Origin: Parvibaculum sp045863935
GTDB taxonomy: Bacteria > Pseudomonadota > Alphaproteobacteria > Parvibaculales > Parvibaculaceae
NCBI RefSeq assembly: GCF_045863935.1
Contig: NZ_BTVP01000004.1
Coordinates: 66,099-130,098 of the forward strand
Length of the DNA: 64,000 nt
Direction of reading: 5' to 3'
The notes under the pieces were generated by a model that was not told the origin of the DNA, did not search any database, and worked only from the letters and a program-made list of their open reading frames with translations. Shown here in pieces: positions 27,987 through 36,737 of this stretch. How positions within the stretch are numbered: position 1 is the stretch's first letter; each line of letters begins with the position of its first letter. A program made the position numbers and the translations under genes.

Positions 27987-28024
27987 GCCGTCCCCAAGTT
28001 TTGAAGGGGACGCAACAGACAGTT

Positions 28025-28062
28025 CCCCGATCGGGGATGATTAAAGGAGCCCGAAATCGGGC
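28025..28062. promoter_or_regulatory. Palindromes upstream of trbB
   Basis: CCCCGATCGGGG at 28025-28036 is a perfect 12-bp palindrome. At 28049-28062, GCCCGA-AA-TCGGGC is a second perfect inverted repeat. Both lie 39-76 bp upstream of the trbB start, positions suited to an operator; the CopG protein encoded just upstream, or TraR, are candidate ligands. Confidence 0.45.
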
Positions 28063-28104
28063 CTGTTCAACAAGTATCGAGAGCCGTGCGGCGGTCGGCG
28101 GCTA

Positions 28105-28120
28105 TCGGCGGCGAATAGGA
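28105..28120 (-). promoter_or_regulatory. 16-bp element shared with the traG promoter
   Basis: TCGGCGGCGAATAGGA occurs here and exactly again at 30684-30699. Both are upstream of minus-strand transfer genes (trbB and traG). The two AlpA-type genes have a related core upstream. Confidence 0.5.
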
Positions 28121-28152
28121 TGTGTCGGTTATTCTGGCGCTGCGTCGTTCGC

Positions 28153-28593
28153 CTATTGCCGGTCTGCTGTCGGCCCTTCGGGGATCGACTCAACGTCGCG
28201 CGAAAGCTCCTTCAGGAACCTGTCGCCGCTCGCCAAACGCTTGCCGAGATTCTGCATGAAGCCCTCGAACCGTTCGGCGCCTTTCGCGCGCGCCGCGGCC
28301 TGTGCGTTCTCCGGCAGCGGCGGCGTGGACGACAGCCAGATCAAGACGAAGAGCGAGAGCGTTTCGCCGAGGACGGCGAGATCCTCGTCGAGCGTGTCGA
28401 TTTGGCGGCCGAGCTTGTCGAGGCGGCGCGACATGGCGGCCTCCAGCTTCTCGGTCGTGTCGCCGGACAGGAACGACGCGACGGCGGCCTCCACGATAGC
28501 CGAGGCCGAAACCTTGCGGCGCATCGCAAGGGCATCGACCTGTTTGAGCAAGGCGGGATCGAAATAGACATTTCGGCGGGTGCGGGTCGGCAT
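28153..28593 (-). CDS. CopG-family ribbon-helix-helix regulator
   Basis: 146 residues. The N-terminal RHH domain is RRNVYFDPALLKQVDALAMR, then SASAIVEAAVASFL. A helical region (LEAAMSRRLDKLGRQIDTLD) and one hydrophobic segment (LSLFVLIWLS) follow. The stop of traG is 9 bp before it. Homologues sit between traG and trbB in Tn4371-type elements. Probably a repressor of the trb operon; the membrane-like segment is unusual for a DNA-binding protein but regular in this family. Confidence 0.8.
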   Translation of the reverse strand: MPTRTRRNVYFDPALLKQVDALAMRRKVSASAIVEAAVASFLSGDTTEKLEAAMSRRLDKLGRQIDTLDEDLAVLGETLSLFVLIWLSSTPPLPENAQAAARAKGAERFEGFMQNLGKRLASGDRFLKELSRDVESIPEGPTADRQ

Positions 28594-28602
28594 GGCGCGT
28601 CC

Positions 28603-30585
28603 TTACAGTTCGATGCCGTCGCCGGGGTCGAGCGAGGCTTGCCGCGCGACCATCCGCATCCGGTTGCGCATGGCGTTGGCCTTGGCAGCGTCCACATCGG
28701 GTTCGTCGTCCAGCAGCTCGACATCCTGCGCGGGCATCGGCGGCGGGATGATCTCTTCGTGCTCAGGCAATTCCGGCTCGCGGCGGATGCCGGCATTGGC
28801 CGGGTCGCCGCCGTCTTCGCCCGCGCCAATCGCGCCCGTCTGGCCTGCGGCGCCGACGACGCGACCCGACCAGTCGTCGGACGTGGCGGCGTTGGCGGGA
28901 GCCGCCACCAGCTCGGGCGGCGTGATGATGCGCTCCTGCAAGCGCGCGTCCTCGAAATAGCGGGCCTTGGTGGCGCGGATCGGCGGCGTGCCGGCGACCA
29001 TGACGATCTCTTCGGAAGGCGGGAGCTGCATGATCTCTCCGGGCGTCATCAGCGGCCGCGCCGTCTCCTGCCGCGAGACCATGAGATGGCCGAGCCAGGG
29101 CGAAAGCCGGTGGCCGGCATAGTTGGTGGAATCGCGCAGCTCGGTCGCGGTGCCGAGCGCATCGGACACGCGCTTGGCGGTGCGCTCGTCGTTGGTGGCG
29201 AAGCTGACGCGCACATGGCAATTGTCGAGGATGGCGTTGTTCGGCCCATAGGCGCGCTCGATCTGGTTGAGCGATTGGGCGATCAGGAAGCCCTTGAGGC
29301 CGTAGCCCGCCATGAAGGCGAGCGCGGATTCAAAGAAGTCGAGCCGGCCCAGCGCCGGAAACTCGTCGAGCATCAAGAGCAGCCGGTGGCGCTTCGTTGT
29401 CGCGGTCAGCTCCTCGGTCAGCCGGCGGCCGATCTGGTTGAGGATGAGGCGGATGAGCGGCTTGGTGCGATTGATGTCGGACGGCGGCACGACGAGATAG
29501 AGGCTGACGGGCTTTCGGCTGCCGACAAGATCGGCGATGCGCCAGTCGCAGCGCGCCGTGACACGGGCGACAACGGGATCGCGGTAGAGGCCAAGGAACG
29601 ACATGGCGGTTGAGAGCACGCCCGATCGTTCGTTGTCGGATTTGTTCAGCAGCTCGCGCGCCGACGATGCAATGACGGGATGGACGCCGGCTTCGCCGAG
29701 ATGCGGCGTGTCCATCATCGCGCGCAGGGTGGCTTCGACCGGGCGGCGCGGATCGGACAGGAAGTTGGCGACGCCGGCCAGCGTCTTGTCCGTCTCGGCG
29801 TAGAGGACATGCAGGATCGCGCCGACAAGCAGGCTGTGGCTGGTCTTTTCCCAATGGTTGCGCTTGTCGAGTGATCCTTCCGGATCGACCAGGATGTCCG
29901 CGATGTTCTGCACGTCGCGGACTTCCCATTCGCCCTGGCGGACTTCGAGCAGCGGATTGTAGGCCGACGATCGCGCATTGGTCGGATCGAACAGCAGCAC
30001 GCGGCCGTGCTTGGCGCGAAAGCCCGCCGTCAGCGTCCAGTTCTCGCCCTTGATGTCGTGGACGATGCAGCTCCCCGGCCAGGTCAGCAGCGTCGGCACC
30101 ACGAGGCCGACGCCCTTGCCCGAACGGGTCGGCGCGAAGCATAGGACATGCTCGGGGCCGTCGTGGCGCAGATAGCTGCGCTCGTATTTGCCGAGCACGA
30201 CGCCATCGGGGCCGAGCAACCCGGCGACCAGCACCTCTTCCTTCTCGGCCCATCGCGCCGAACCGTAGGTGGCGACGTTGCGGGCCTCGCGCGCCCGGAT
30301 CAGGGACATGAGGATCGCGGCGGCGATGGCGATGAAGCCGCCGGACGCGGCGATGATCGAGCCTTCGGTGAAGATCGCCGGCGCATAGGCGTCGTAGGAG
30401 AACCACCACCAGAAGAAGGCCGGAGGATAGTAGATCGGCCAGCCCGACAGCTCGAACCACGGATGTCCGAGCTGCGGCTGAAAGCCGAGACGCCATGCGG
30501 TCCACTCAGTCGCCGCCCAGGTCATGATGAGAACGATGGTCAGGACGACGGCGATCTGACCCCAGAGTATTCGGCCTCCACGCAT
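28603..30585 (-). CDS. traG: TraG (VirD4-like) coupling protein
   Basis: About 660 residues. Two to three N-terminal membrane segments are followed by a RecA-like ATPase domain with Walker A APTRSGKGVGLVVP and Walker B LLLMLDEFPALGRLDF. It links the relaxase-DNA complex to the mating channel. Other signatures are AYNPLLEVR and GFLIAQSLNQIE. The C-terminus is acidic. ATG at 30585 (MRGGRILWG) was chosen; an in-frame start at 30603 adds six residues. Confidence 0.93.
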   Translation of the reverse strand: MRGGRILWGQIAVVLTIVLIMTWAATEWTAWRLGFQPQLGHPWFELSGWPIYYPPAFFWWWFSYDAYAPAIFTEGSIIAASGGFIAIAAAILMSLIRAREARNVATYGSARWAEKEEVLVAGLLGPDGVVLGKYERSYLRHDGPEHVLCFAPTRSGKGVGLVVPTLLTWPGSCIVHDIKGENWTLTAGFRAKHGRVLLFDPTNARSSAYNPLLEVRQGEWEVRDVQNIADILVDPEGSLDKRNHWEKTSHSLLVGAILHVLYAETDKTLAGVANFLSDPRRPVEATLRAMMDTPHLGEAGVHPVIASSARELLNKSDNERSGVLSTAMSFLGLYRDPVVARVTARCDWRIADLVGSRKPVSLYLVVPPSDINRTKPLIRLILNQIGRRLTEELTATTKRHRLLLMLDEFPALGRLDFFESALAFMAGYGLKGFLIAQSLNQIERAYGPNNAILDNCHVRVSFATNDERTAKRVSDALGTATELRDSTNYAGHRLSPWLGHLMVSRQETARPLMTPGEIMQLPPSEEIVMVAGTPPIRATKARYFEDARLQERIITPPELVAAPANAATSDDWSGRVVGAAGQTGAIGAGEDGGDPANAGIRREPELPEHEEIIPPPMPAQDVELLDDEPDVDAAKANAMRNRMRMVARQASLDPGDGIEL

Positions 30586-30683
30586 ACAGGTTCCAATCGG
30601 CAAAAATGTCGGAGCCGATCAGAGAATGGGGGTTTTCGGGAGGTGCAACAGGTAACGCTCGACCCGAGTGCAGCCGGATACTG

Positions 30684-30699
30684 TCGGCGGCGAATAGGA
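30684..30699 (-). promoter_or_regulatory. 16-bp element upstream of traG
   Basis: Second exact copy of TCGGCGGCGAATAGGA, about 100 bp before the traG start and inside the 170-bp traG-traR gap. Confidence 0.5.
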
Positions 30700-30755
30700 C
30701 GGGTTGCGCCGCCGTTCATGGCTGCACAACCGATCAGGGTGAACGAGAGAGAGAT

Positions 30756-31715
30756 TCAACCGTTACCGTTTGACCGGCGCATCTGGCCTGCCAGGGCGAG
30801 CAGATTTCGGAGTGAGGCACTGCGATTGTGCGGAGACCAGACTGCCGAAAAGACAACCGGTTCTGGCTCGTCAGTGATTGGCAATAACGCGACGCCAGCA
30901 GTAGGAAATAGCCCGCTTGCGGCTCCAAGGAGCGTGATGCCGAAGCCTTGTGCGATCATGGATAGTAGCGTGCTGCGCTCCACCTCGAAGCGCCGGATGA
31001 TCGGCGAAGGCCATCGTCCGTTTAGGCGCATGATGATATGGTCATGAACCTGCGGACCCGTGCCACCATGGCGGACAAGGAAGGTCTCTCCCGCCAGATC
31101 GGCCCATGTAACGCTGCGCTGCTCGGTGAGCCTATGGTTCGACGGCAGCGCGGCAACCAACGGTTCGCTCCATATCGGACGGGAATTGCAGTCGGGCAGA
31201 TCGAACATGCCGACTAAGAACGCGACGTCGATCCGGTGGGCGCGCAGATGTGTGAGCGCATCTCGCGCCGATCCTTCGGTCATTTCAACGGCGACGGCCG
31301 GATATTCCGCACGGTATCTCGTTAGCAGACAGTCGAGAAAACTGCCTGGGATCAGGCCATGGACGCCGATGCGCAGGCCGCCGCCTTCTCCCGATGCGGC
31401 CAGGTTGGCGGTCTTCACCGCATGGTCGAGATGATCGACGCCGGCCGCGACACGCTCCACGAAATGCCTGCCGGCTTCCGTCAGTCGGACGCCGCGGGTA
31501 TTGCGCTCGAATAGCGGGATGCCAAGCTCTTCTTCCAGCGCCCGTATTCGTGCGCTCACGCTCGATTGACTGATCCCGAGCGCCTTGGCGGCGTGGTGGA
31601 AGTTCAGATGTTCGGCGACAGCCAGCGTTTGAATCAGGGACGCCATCGGAATACGCCCGCCGAGAAGCTGGAGTGGCTGCCGTGCTTTCGTGTCCTTGAA
31701 GCGTCGTCGCCGCAT
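30756..31715 (-). CDS. LysR-type regulator (TraR-like of Tn4371 family)
   Basis: 319 residues. The N-terminal helix-turn-helix is LAVAEHLNFHHAAKALGISQ, then VSARIRALEEELGIPLFERN. The effector domain follows (GGLRIGVHGLIPGSF). The N-terminus is longer than usual by about 20 residues; the ATG at 31715 or that at 31646 may be used. In Tn4371-type ICEs a LysR gene called traR lies at this position next to traG, and the relaxase normally follows. Here 17 kb of cargo separates them. Effector unknown. Confidence 0.85.
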   Translation of the reverse strand: MRRRRFKDTKARQPLQLLGGRIPMASLIQTLAVAEHLNFHHAAKALGISQSSVSARIRALEEELGIPLFERNTRGVRLTEAGRHFVERVAAGVDHLDHAVKTANLAASGEGGGLRIGVHGLIPGSFLDCLLTRYRAEYPAVAVEMTEGSARDALTHLRAHRIDVAFLVGMFDLPDCNSRPIWSEPLVAALPSNHRLTEQRSVTWADLAGETFLVRHGGTGPQVHDHIIMRLNGRWPSPIIRRFEVERSTLLSMIAQGFGITLLGAASGLFPTAGVALLPITDEPEPVVFSAVWSPHNRSASLRNLLALAGQMRRSNGNG

Positions 31716-31837
31716 ATTCGCTCGCTTTCTCAGACGCGATCAGGCGGTTGCCGTGATCGCGCCGTCTCCGCGAGTTGCAGATTCAAGAGGTTTCATCGTC
31801 ACTTCCTCATCTCCCGGTCTTCATGCATTAAAAGGTT

Positions 31838-31913
31838 TGGAGGCCCCGCGCTGGGCTCGAACCAGCGGTGGAAGAATTTGCAGTTCTTCGCGTAACCACT
31901 CCGCCACGGGGCC
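31838..31913 (-). tRNA. tRNA-Cys (GCA)
   Basis: The minus strand folds as a full tRNA of 76 nt. The acceptor is GGCCCCG pairing with CGGGGCC, the discriminator is T, and CCA is encoded. The D-arm has AGTGGTTA, the anticodon stem AAGAA/TTCTT encloses loop CTGCAAA (anticodon GCA), and the T-loop is TTCGAGC in a GCTGG/CCAGC stem. One extra pair (C-G) beside the T-stem makes the fit slightly irregular. It lies in the cargo of a mobile element, which is unusual for tRNA-Cys. Whether it is charged is unknown. Confidence 0.78.
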
Positions 31914-31928
31914 GTATTGCTCTGCCTG

Positions 31929-33113
31929 CTATGCCGCGCGTTTCGAGAGGTAGGCGAAAGCCGCGTCGCAGCATTCGGCGAATAGACGGATTTCCTCGTC
32001 GGTGACGATGAGCGGCGGGAGCACGCGCGTAACATTGTCGGCGGCGGCGATCGTCAGAGCCTTGGCTTGGGTGCGCAGGGCTTCGACGATTTCATGGGGA
32101 GGGTGGCTTGTTCTGATCCCAAGCATCAGCCCGCGACCTCGCACCTCAGCGATCAGGCCAGGAAAACGCTTGGCGACCTCCTCCAAGCGGGTGTGCAACA
32201 AATTGCCCTTGCGGCGTATCTCCGCAAGAAAGCTGTCGTCGTGCACGACGTCGAGAACTGCGTTAGCGACGGCTACCGCAAGCGGATTACCGCCGAAGGT
32301 CGATCCGTGCGCTCCTGGCATCATGCCGCGCGCTGCATCTGTGGTAGCGAGGCAAGCCCCGATGGGGAAGCCACCACCAAGCCCCTTTGCCAGAGTCATG
32401 ACGTCCGGTGCGACTCCTAGCTCTTGGTGTGCGAAAAGATGACCTGTGCGACCCATCCCGCACTGGATCTCATCGAAGATTAGAAGAAGCCCCTGTTCGT
32501 CGCAGAGATCGCGGAGCTGACGCAGGAAGGTGTGGCTCACCGGCCTGATGCCGCTCTCTCCCTGAATAGGCTCGACCATGATGGCTGCGGTCTGCGACCC
32601 AACGCTGGCGCGAACGGCCTCGATGTCCTCAAGCGGGCACAGGTCGAATCCATCGGTCATGGGTCCAAAACCTTCGAGGTATTTGGGGTTCCCACCGGCG
32701 GCCATGGTGGCGAGCGTGCGACCATGGAATGCGCCCGTGAAGGTGATGACGCGCCATCGCTCGGGACGGCCGCAAGCGTCCTGATGGCGGCGCGCGATTT
32801 TGATGGCGCACTCGTTGGCCTCGGCCCCGGAATTGGCGAAGAAGGCGACGTCGGCGAAACATGCGCTGGTCAGGCGTTCTGCAAGCCGCTCACCTTCTGG
32901 GATGCGATAGACATTCGACAAGTGCCATAGCTTGCGCCCCTGACGTTCAAGGGCTGCAAGAAGGTGGGGATGGGAATAGCCGAGCGCGTTGACCGCGATG
33001 CCAGCGCCGAAATCGAGATAGCGTTCGCCATCGGAGGCTGTGAGCCAAGCTCCTTCGCCATACTCGAATAGGACGGGGGCACGTTGAAAAACCGGAAGAA
33101 GCGCGCTGGTCAT
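31929..33113 (-). CDS. Class III PLP-dependent aminotransferase (acetylornithine aminotransferase-like)
   Basis: 394 residues, fold type I. Signatures include FANSGAEANECAIKIAR, the Asp-containing LLLIFDEIQCGMGRTG and the Schiff-base Lys in VMTLAKGLGGGFPIG, with GSTFGGNPLA following. The closest recognisable group is ArgD/4-aminobutyrate transaminase; specificity cannot be read. It is the last gene of a four-gene minus-strand operon (benE - pdxY - hemA - this gene) with 4-bp overlaps. It is probably a second copy beside the chromosomal ArgD, so the role is more likely specialised. Confidence 0.85.
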   Translation of the reverse strand: MTSALLPVFQRAPVLFEYGEGAWLTASDGERYLDFGAGIAVNALGYSHPHLLAALERQGRKLWHLSNVYRIPEGERLAERLTSACFADVAFFANSGAEANECAIKIARRHQDACGRPERWRVITFTGAFHGRTLATMAAGGNPKYLEGFGPMTDGFDLCPLEDIEAVRASVGSQTAAIMVEPIQGESGIRPVSHTFLRQLRDLCDEQGLLLIFDEIQCGMGRTGHLFAHQELGVAPDVMTLAKGLGGGFPIGACLATTDAARGMMPGAHGSTFGGNPLAVAVANAVLDVVHDDSFLAEIRRKGNLLHTRLEEVAKRFPGLIAEVRGRGLMLGIRTSHPPHEIVEALRTQAKALTIAAADNVTRVLPPLIVTDEEIRLFAECCDAAFAYLSKRAA

Positions 33114-34375
33114 TCGACTGCCTCCGCAATTTCCGCGGGACGGGCTGACCGGGCTAACTCGGCAAGCGCCGACCAGCGTGGAAAGGCGGTGCGAGCCGAG
33201 ACCAGCGCGGCGATCAGGGCGTTTTCGTCTTCGTCCGTGTGGAGCGGTGTGGGCGTGATACGCAGTCGCTCCGTTCCGCGAGGCACGGTCGGGTAGTTGA
33301 TTGGCTGGATGTAGATGCCGTCTTCGGTCATCAGCCGATCTGTGATTGCCTTGGCGAGGGAAGCCTCGCCGATCATGACGGGGAGGATGTGACTCGGGCT
33401 CGGCAGGACCGGGATGCCGTTGGCAAGCATCTTCTCCTTGAGCGAGACGGCGCGTCTGGCGAGTGTGCGCCGGGCCGTCCCATCCTCCTTCAAATGACGC
33501 AGGGCCGCGCGGATGCCGGCGACGACCGAAGGCGGCAAGGCGGTACTGAAAATGAAGCCGGGGGCATGGCTCCTAATGAAGTCCACCGCCTCGCGGCTGC
33601 CGGCAATGTAGCCGCCGATCGAGCCGAACCCCTTGCTGAGCGTGCCCTGCACCATGTCGATGCGGTCGAGAACGCCATCGCGTTCCGCTACTCCGGCCCC
33701 TCGTGCGCCGTAAAGGCCGACGGCATGAACCTCGTCGACGTAGGTAAAAGCGTTATGCCGCGCGGCGACATCGCAAATAGCTTCCATAGGGGCGAAATCA
33801 CCGTCCATGGAATAACAGCTCTCGAAGCAGATGAGCTTGGGGCGGTATTTGCAGACCGAGGCGACCTGCCGTTCAAGGTCGTGCCAGTCATTGTGTGCGA
33901 ATATTCGCTTTTCGGCGCCCGAACGGCGGATACCTTCAATCATCGAGGCATGATTCAGCTCATCGGAGAAGATCACGCTGGATGGCAGAAGACGGCCTAG
34001 CGACGAGAGGGCTGCATCGTTGGCGACATAGCCGGATGTGAACAGCAAGGCTGCTTCCTTGCGATGCAGGTCGGCGAGTTCACGTTCCAGCAGGACATGC
34101 TCGTGGCCTGTGCCCGAGATGTTGCGCGTGCCGCCTGCGCCGGCCCCGTATTGCTCCAGAGCGGCGCGTGCAGCATTGACGACATCGGGGTGGACGCCCA
34201 TCGCCAGATAATCATTGGAGCACCAGATAGTGATGCGCCTGCCGATACGGTGGTCGTAGGCATGGATACCGCTCTGCATCTCCCGTTCGAGGTCGGCGAA
34301 AGTGCGATAGCGGCCTTCTTGGTGCAATTGTTCGAGATCGTGAGAGAAGAACTCCCGATAGTTAAACAAGCTCAT
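33110..34375 (-). CDS. hemA: 5-aminolevulinate synthase
   Basis: PLP enzyme condensing glycine with succinyl-CoA to give 5-aminolevulinate, the alphaproteobacterial route to heme. 421 residues: FNYREFFSHDLEQLHQEGRY, CSNDYLAMG, GAGAGGTRNISGT, FTYVDEVHAVGLYG and the Schiff-base Lys in GTLSKGFGSIGGYI. Full length with intact motifs. A mobile second copy is noteworthy because the substrate glycine is made by the glyA gene of the same cargo. Alternatively a related alpha-oxoamine synthase, but the match to ALAS is strong. Confidence 0.9.
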   Translation of the reverse strand: MSLFNYREFFSHDLEQLHQEGRYRTFADLEREMQSGIHAYDHRIGRRITIWCSNDYLAMGVHPDVVNAARAALEQYGAGAGGTRNISGTGHEHVLLERELADLHRKEAALLFTSGYVANDAALSSLGRLLPSSVIFSDELNHASMIEGIRRSGAEKRIFAHNDWHDLERQVASVCKYRPKLICFESCYSMDGDFAPMEAICDVAARHNAFTYVDEVHAVGLYGARGAGVAERDGVLDRIDMVQGTLSKGFGSIGGYIAGSREAVDFIRSHAPGFIFSTALPPSVVAGIRAALRHLKEDGTARRTLARRAVSLKEKMLANGIPVLPSPSHILPVMIGEASLAKAITDRLMTEDGIYIQPINYPTVPRGTERLRITPTPLHTDEDENALIAALVSARTAFPRWSALAELARSARPAEIAEAVE

Positions 34376-35226
34376 TGAATGTTCTCCGTGCGCATCGACA
34401 GCAATGCGTCAATGACGCTACCGAGCTGCATTTCGTGCTCACCTTCCGCAATCGTGCGTCCCAGCACGTCGAGCACCACGCTGGCGGCATCGCGTGTCGC
34501 CTCGACGAGAGCATGTCCGTGCGCGAGGTTCGCGGTTAAAAGGCCAGTGAAGAGGTCGCCTGTGCCGACGGGCACGATGGGCAACCGAGGGGACGCCAGC
34601 CTGGTGCGCGTCTCGCCGTCGAAGACGACGTTCTCAAGCGAACCGTCGGGCGTATCGGGAAAAGCGCAGCCGGTGATAACTAACCGCGCGCCACGAAACG
34701 CCTGTATCCTCGTCGCACCTGTCTCCAGCTCGTGCCAGGACCGGGGCTGGCTCTGCGTAATCAGTCCGATCTCGAACTGATTTGGCGTCAGAAGGTCGGC
34801 TAGCGGCACAAGATGATCGAGCAGACATTCGATCACCTGATCAGCGACGAAGACTCCCAGGTTGGAGTCGCCCATGACCGGATCGCAGATGTAGGTGATG
34901 TGCGGATTGAGTTGTCTCGCTCGCTTGACGAAGGCCGCCACCACCTCGCCATTGGCGCGAGAGCCGAGGTAGCCCGAAACGATGTAACGGCTCGTCTCGA
35001 CCAGGCCCCGTTCTTCGACTCCGCGCAGCAGATCGCCGACCAGTTCCGATTCGAGCACCCGCCCGCGCATGGTCTCAAAACCGGGATGGTTAGAGAGCAA
35101 CGTCGTGGGCACCGCGGCGACATTGAGCCCGCGCGTCTGCATGGGCAGGACGGCAGCGCTGTTGCCGACATGCCCATGCACAACCTGGCTCTGAATGGAG
35201 ATAATGGATGTCGCCATTGCCATCAC
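34372..35226 (-). CDS. pdxY: Pyridoxal kinase
   Basis: Phosphorylates pyridoxal (and possibly pyridoxine) to PLP. 284 residues of the ribokinase fold: SIQSQVVHGHVGNSAAVLP, CDPVMGDSNLGVFV, LTPNQFEIGLIT and the catalytic VGTGDLFTGLLTANL. Length and motifs match PdxY/PdxK. Overlaps hemA and benE by 4 bp. Makes the cofactor of all the neighbouring aminotransferases and of the MocR regulator. Confidence 0.88.
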   Translation of the reverse strand: MMAMATSIISIQSQVVHGHVGNSAAVLPMQTRGLNVAAVPTTLLSNHPGFETMRGRVLESELVGDLLRGVEERGLVETSRYIVSGYLGSRANGEVVAAFVKRARQLNPHITYICDPVMGDSNLGVFVADQVIECLLDHLVPLADLLTPNQFEIGLITQSQPRSWHELETGATRIQAFRGARLVITGCAFPDTPDGSLENVVFDGETRTRLASPRLPIVPVGTGDLFTGLLTANLAHGHALVEATRDAASVVLDVLGRTIAEGEHEMQLGSVIDALLSMRTENIQ

Positions 35227-36452
35227 TCAGCCGCGCCCTCGCTAGCGACCAGTTCGGGACGCCGCTTCGGCAACTGGCCGTTCAGCACGATGTAGGCGAC
35301 GAGGCCAATCACCAGCCCCCAGAACGCACCACCGATGCCGAACATTTTGATGTTCGCGGCCGAAGCCAGAAAGGTGATGAGCGCCGCTTCACGAGACGCG
35401 GGGACCGCCATGGCTCCGGCGAGGCTTCCGCCAATGGTGCCGAGCAGCGCCAGACCGGCGAGCGTAGTGATGAACGTCGCGGGGAATGCCATGAAGACGG
35501 CCGCGAGCGTCACGCCGAACACGCCGACAAGCACATAAAATACGCCTGCCGCGATCCCACCGATCCAGCGCTTGGACGGTTCCTCGTGCGCCTCTCGACC
35601 AGTGACAATCGCTGCGGTGATCGCTGCGACGTTGAAGGCATGTGAACCAAACGGCGCCATGATGAGCGAGCCGAGGCCGGTGACGGTGACAATGGGGTTC
35701 GCGCTGGTCTTGAAGCCGTCGTTGCGCAGGACCAATATGCCGGGCATGTATTGGCCGGTCAGAGTGATGAGGAACAACGGCAGCGCAACGCTCAGAAGTG
35801 CGTTCAGCGAAAACTCCGGCATCGTGAAGACGGGTGCCGCGAACTTCAGTTGCAGGCCAGACAGATCAACACGGCCCTGCACTAGCAGGAAGACAAGGCC
35901 AATCATCAATATGCCAACTACGGCATAGCGAGCGGTGAAGCGCTTCAGCAGCACGTAAGCAACGATTAGTAGCCCAACGAGCACTGGGTCAACGCTCGCG
36001 CCGCCGAACGCTCCAATACCGAATTGCAGCAGGATGCCAGCAAGCAGGCCCGAGGCGATGCCGGGCGGGATCAGACGAATAAGCTTCTCGAAATAACCCG
36101 AAAGCCCAAGAACGACGAAGGCAACCGCTGAGATGATGTAGGCCCCTATGGCTTCAGGATAGGGCGTAGTGGCGAGTGCGGTCACGAGGAAGGCCGCCGC
36201 CGGTGTTGACCAGGCGGTGATGATCGGCTCGCGATAGCGCCAGCTCAGCATGAGACCAGTCAGACCGACGCCGATCGAGACGGACCAAACCCAGGATGCC
36301 GTTAGTTCAGGGCTCAGGCCGGCAACCTTTGCTGCCTGAAACACCAGAATGAACGTGCCGCCATAGTTGACGATGACGGAAATCAGCCCCGCAACGATGG
36401 GATGGGTGAGATCATTTAGCCGAAGGGGTGATGGTGACGGACTCGAAGGCAT
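35223..36452 (-). CDS. BenE-family permease
   Basis: 409 residues with about 12 hydrophobic segments. BenE-family signatures are GGTFILVFQAAKVAGLS, TAWSTPAAAFLVTAL and APFGSHAFNVAAITAAI, and the protein ends ELVASEGAAE. Known BenE members import benzoate with H+. Here it is the first gene of an operon with pyridoxal kinase, so an imported B6 vitamer or related ring compound is a reasonable inference. A regulator-type motif lies 67 bp upstream. Confidence 0.85.
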   Translation of the reverse strand: MPSSPSPSPLRLNDLTHPIVAGLISVIVNYGGTFILVFQAAKVAGLSPELTASWVWSVSIGVGLTGLMLSWRYREPIITAWSTPAAAFLVTALATTPYPEAIGAYIISAVAFVVLGLSGYFEKLIRLIPPGIASGLLAGILLQFGIGAFGGASVDPVLVGLLIVAYVLLKRFTARYAVVGILMIGLVFLLVQGRVDLSGLQLKFAAPVFTMPEFSLNALLSVALPLFLITLTGQYMPGILVLRNDGFKTSANPIVTVTGLGSLIMAPFGSHAFNVAAITAAIVTGREAHEEPSKRWIGGIAAGVFYVLVGVFGVTLAAVFMAFPATFITTLAGLALLGTIGGSLAGAMAVPASREAALITFLASAANIKMFGIGGAFWGLVIGLVAYIVLNGQLPKRRPELVASEGAAE

Positions 36453-36518
36453 AGTTCTGACAACTCTCCTGAAAGGCGGGCGCTAGGCCGAAAACGCAGC
36501 CTCACATCTAGCCGATCA

Positions 36519-36563
36519 ATGGCCTGATGTTCCCTGCCATTTTTCTTGAGAGCTTCAGACCAT
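36519..36563 (+). promoter_or_regulatory. Putative MocR/PdxR binding site A (benE-pdxY-hemA operon)
   Basis: ATGGCCTG at 36519 and CAGACCA at 36556, start-to-start 37 bp. A conserved middle CCCTGCCATTTT lies between. Located 67 bp before the benE start. Three other sites in the cargo have the same half-sites and offset. Confidence 0.65.
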
Positions 36564-36737
36564 TTATTTAGGCGTATTCCGGCCCAAAAGAGCGGGTCGC
36601 GACTTGTCCATCGCGGGCGTGGCGATGCCGTCTGATGCTTGAGGGCGGAGCTTCATCCGACGGCGGACTGAATGGCACGCTCGTCATTCCCTCGCCGAAC
36701 ATTGGGGTAAGGAAGATCCAGAATCCTGCCCTCCCGT
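36564..36737. other. Non-coding gap between benE and tauE genes
   Basis: The gap 36453-36737 contains site A and otherwise no gene I can support. An open minus frame across 36568-37017 overlaps the TauE gene and shows no family features. Confidence 0.4.

Noticed and set aside
32541..32550. Extra MocR half-site (GGCCTGATG) inside the aminotransferase gene
   Set aside because: It has no partner CAGACCA at the 37-bp offset and lies inside coding sequence.
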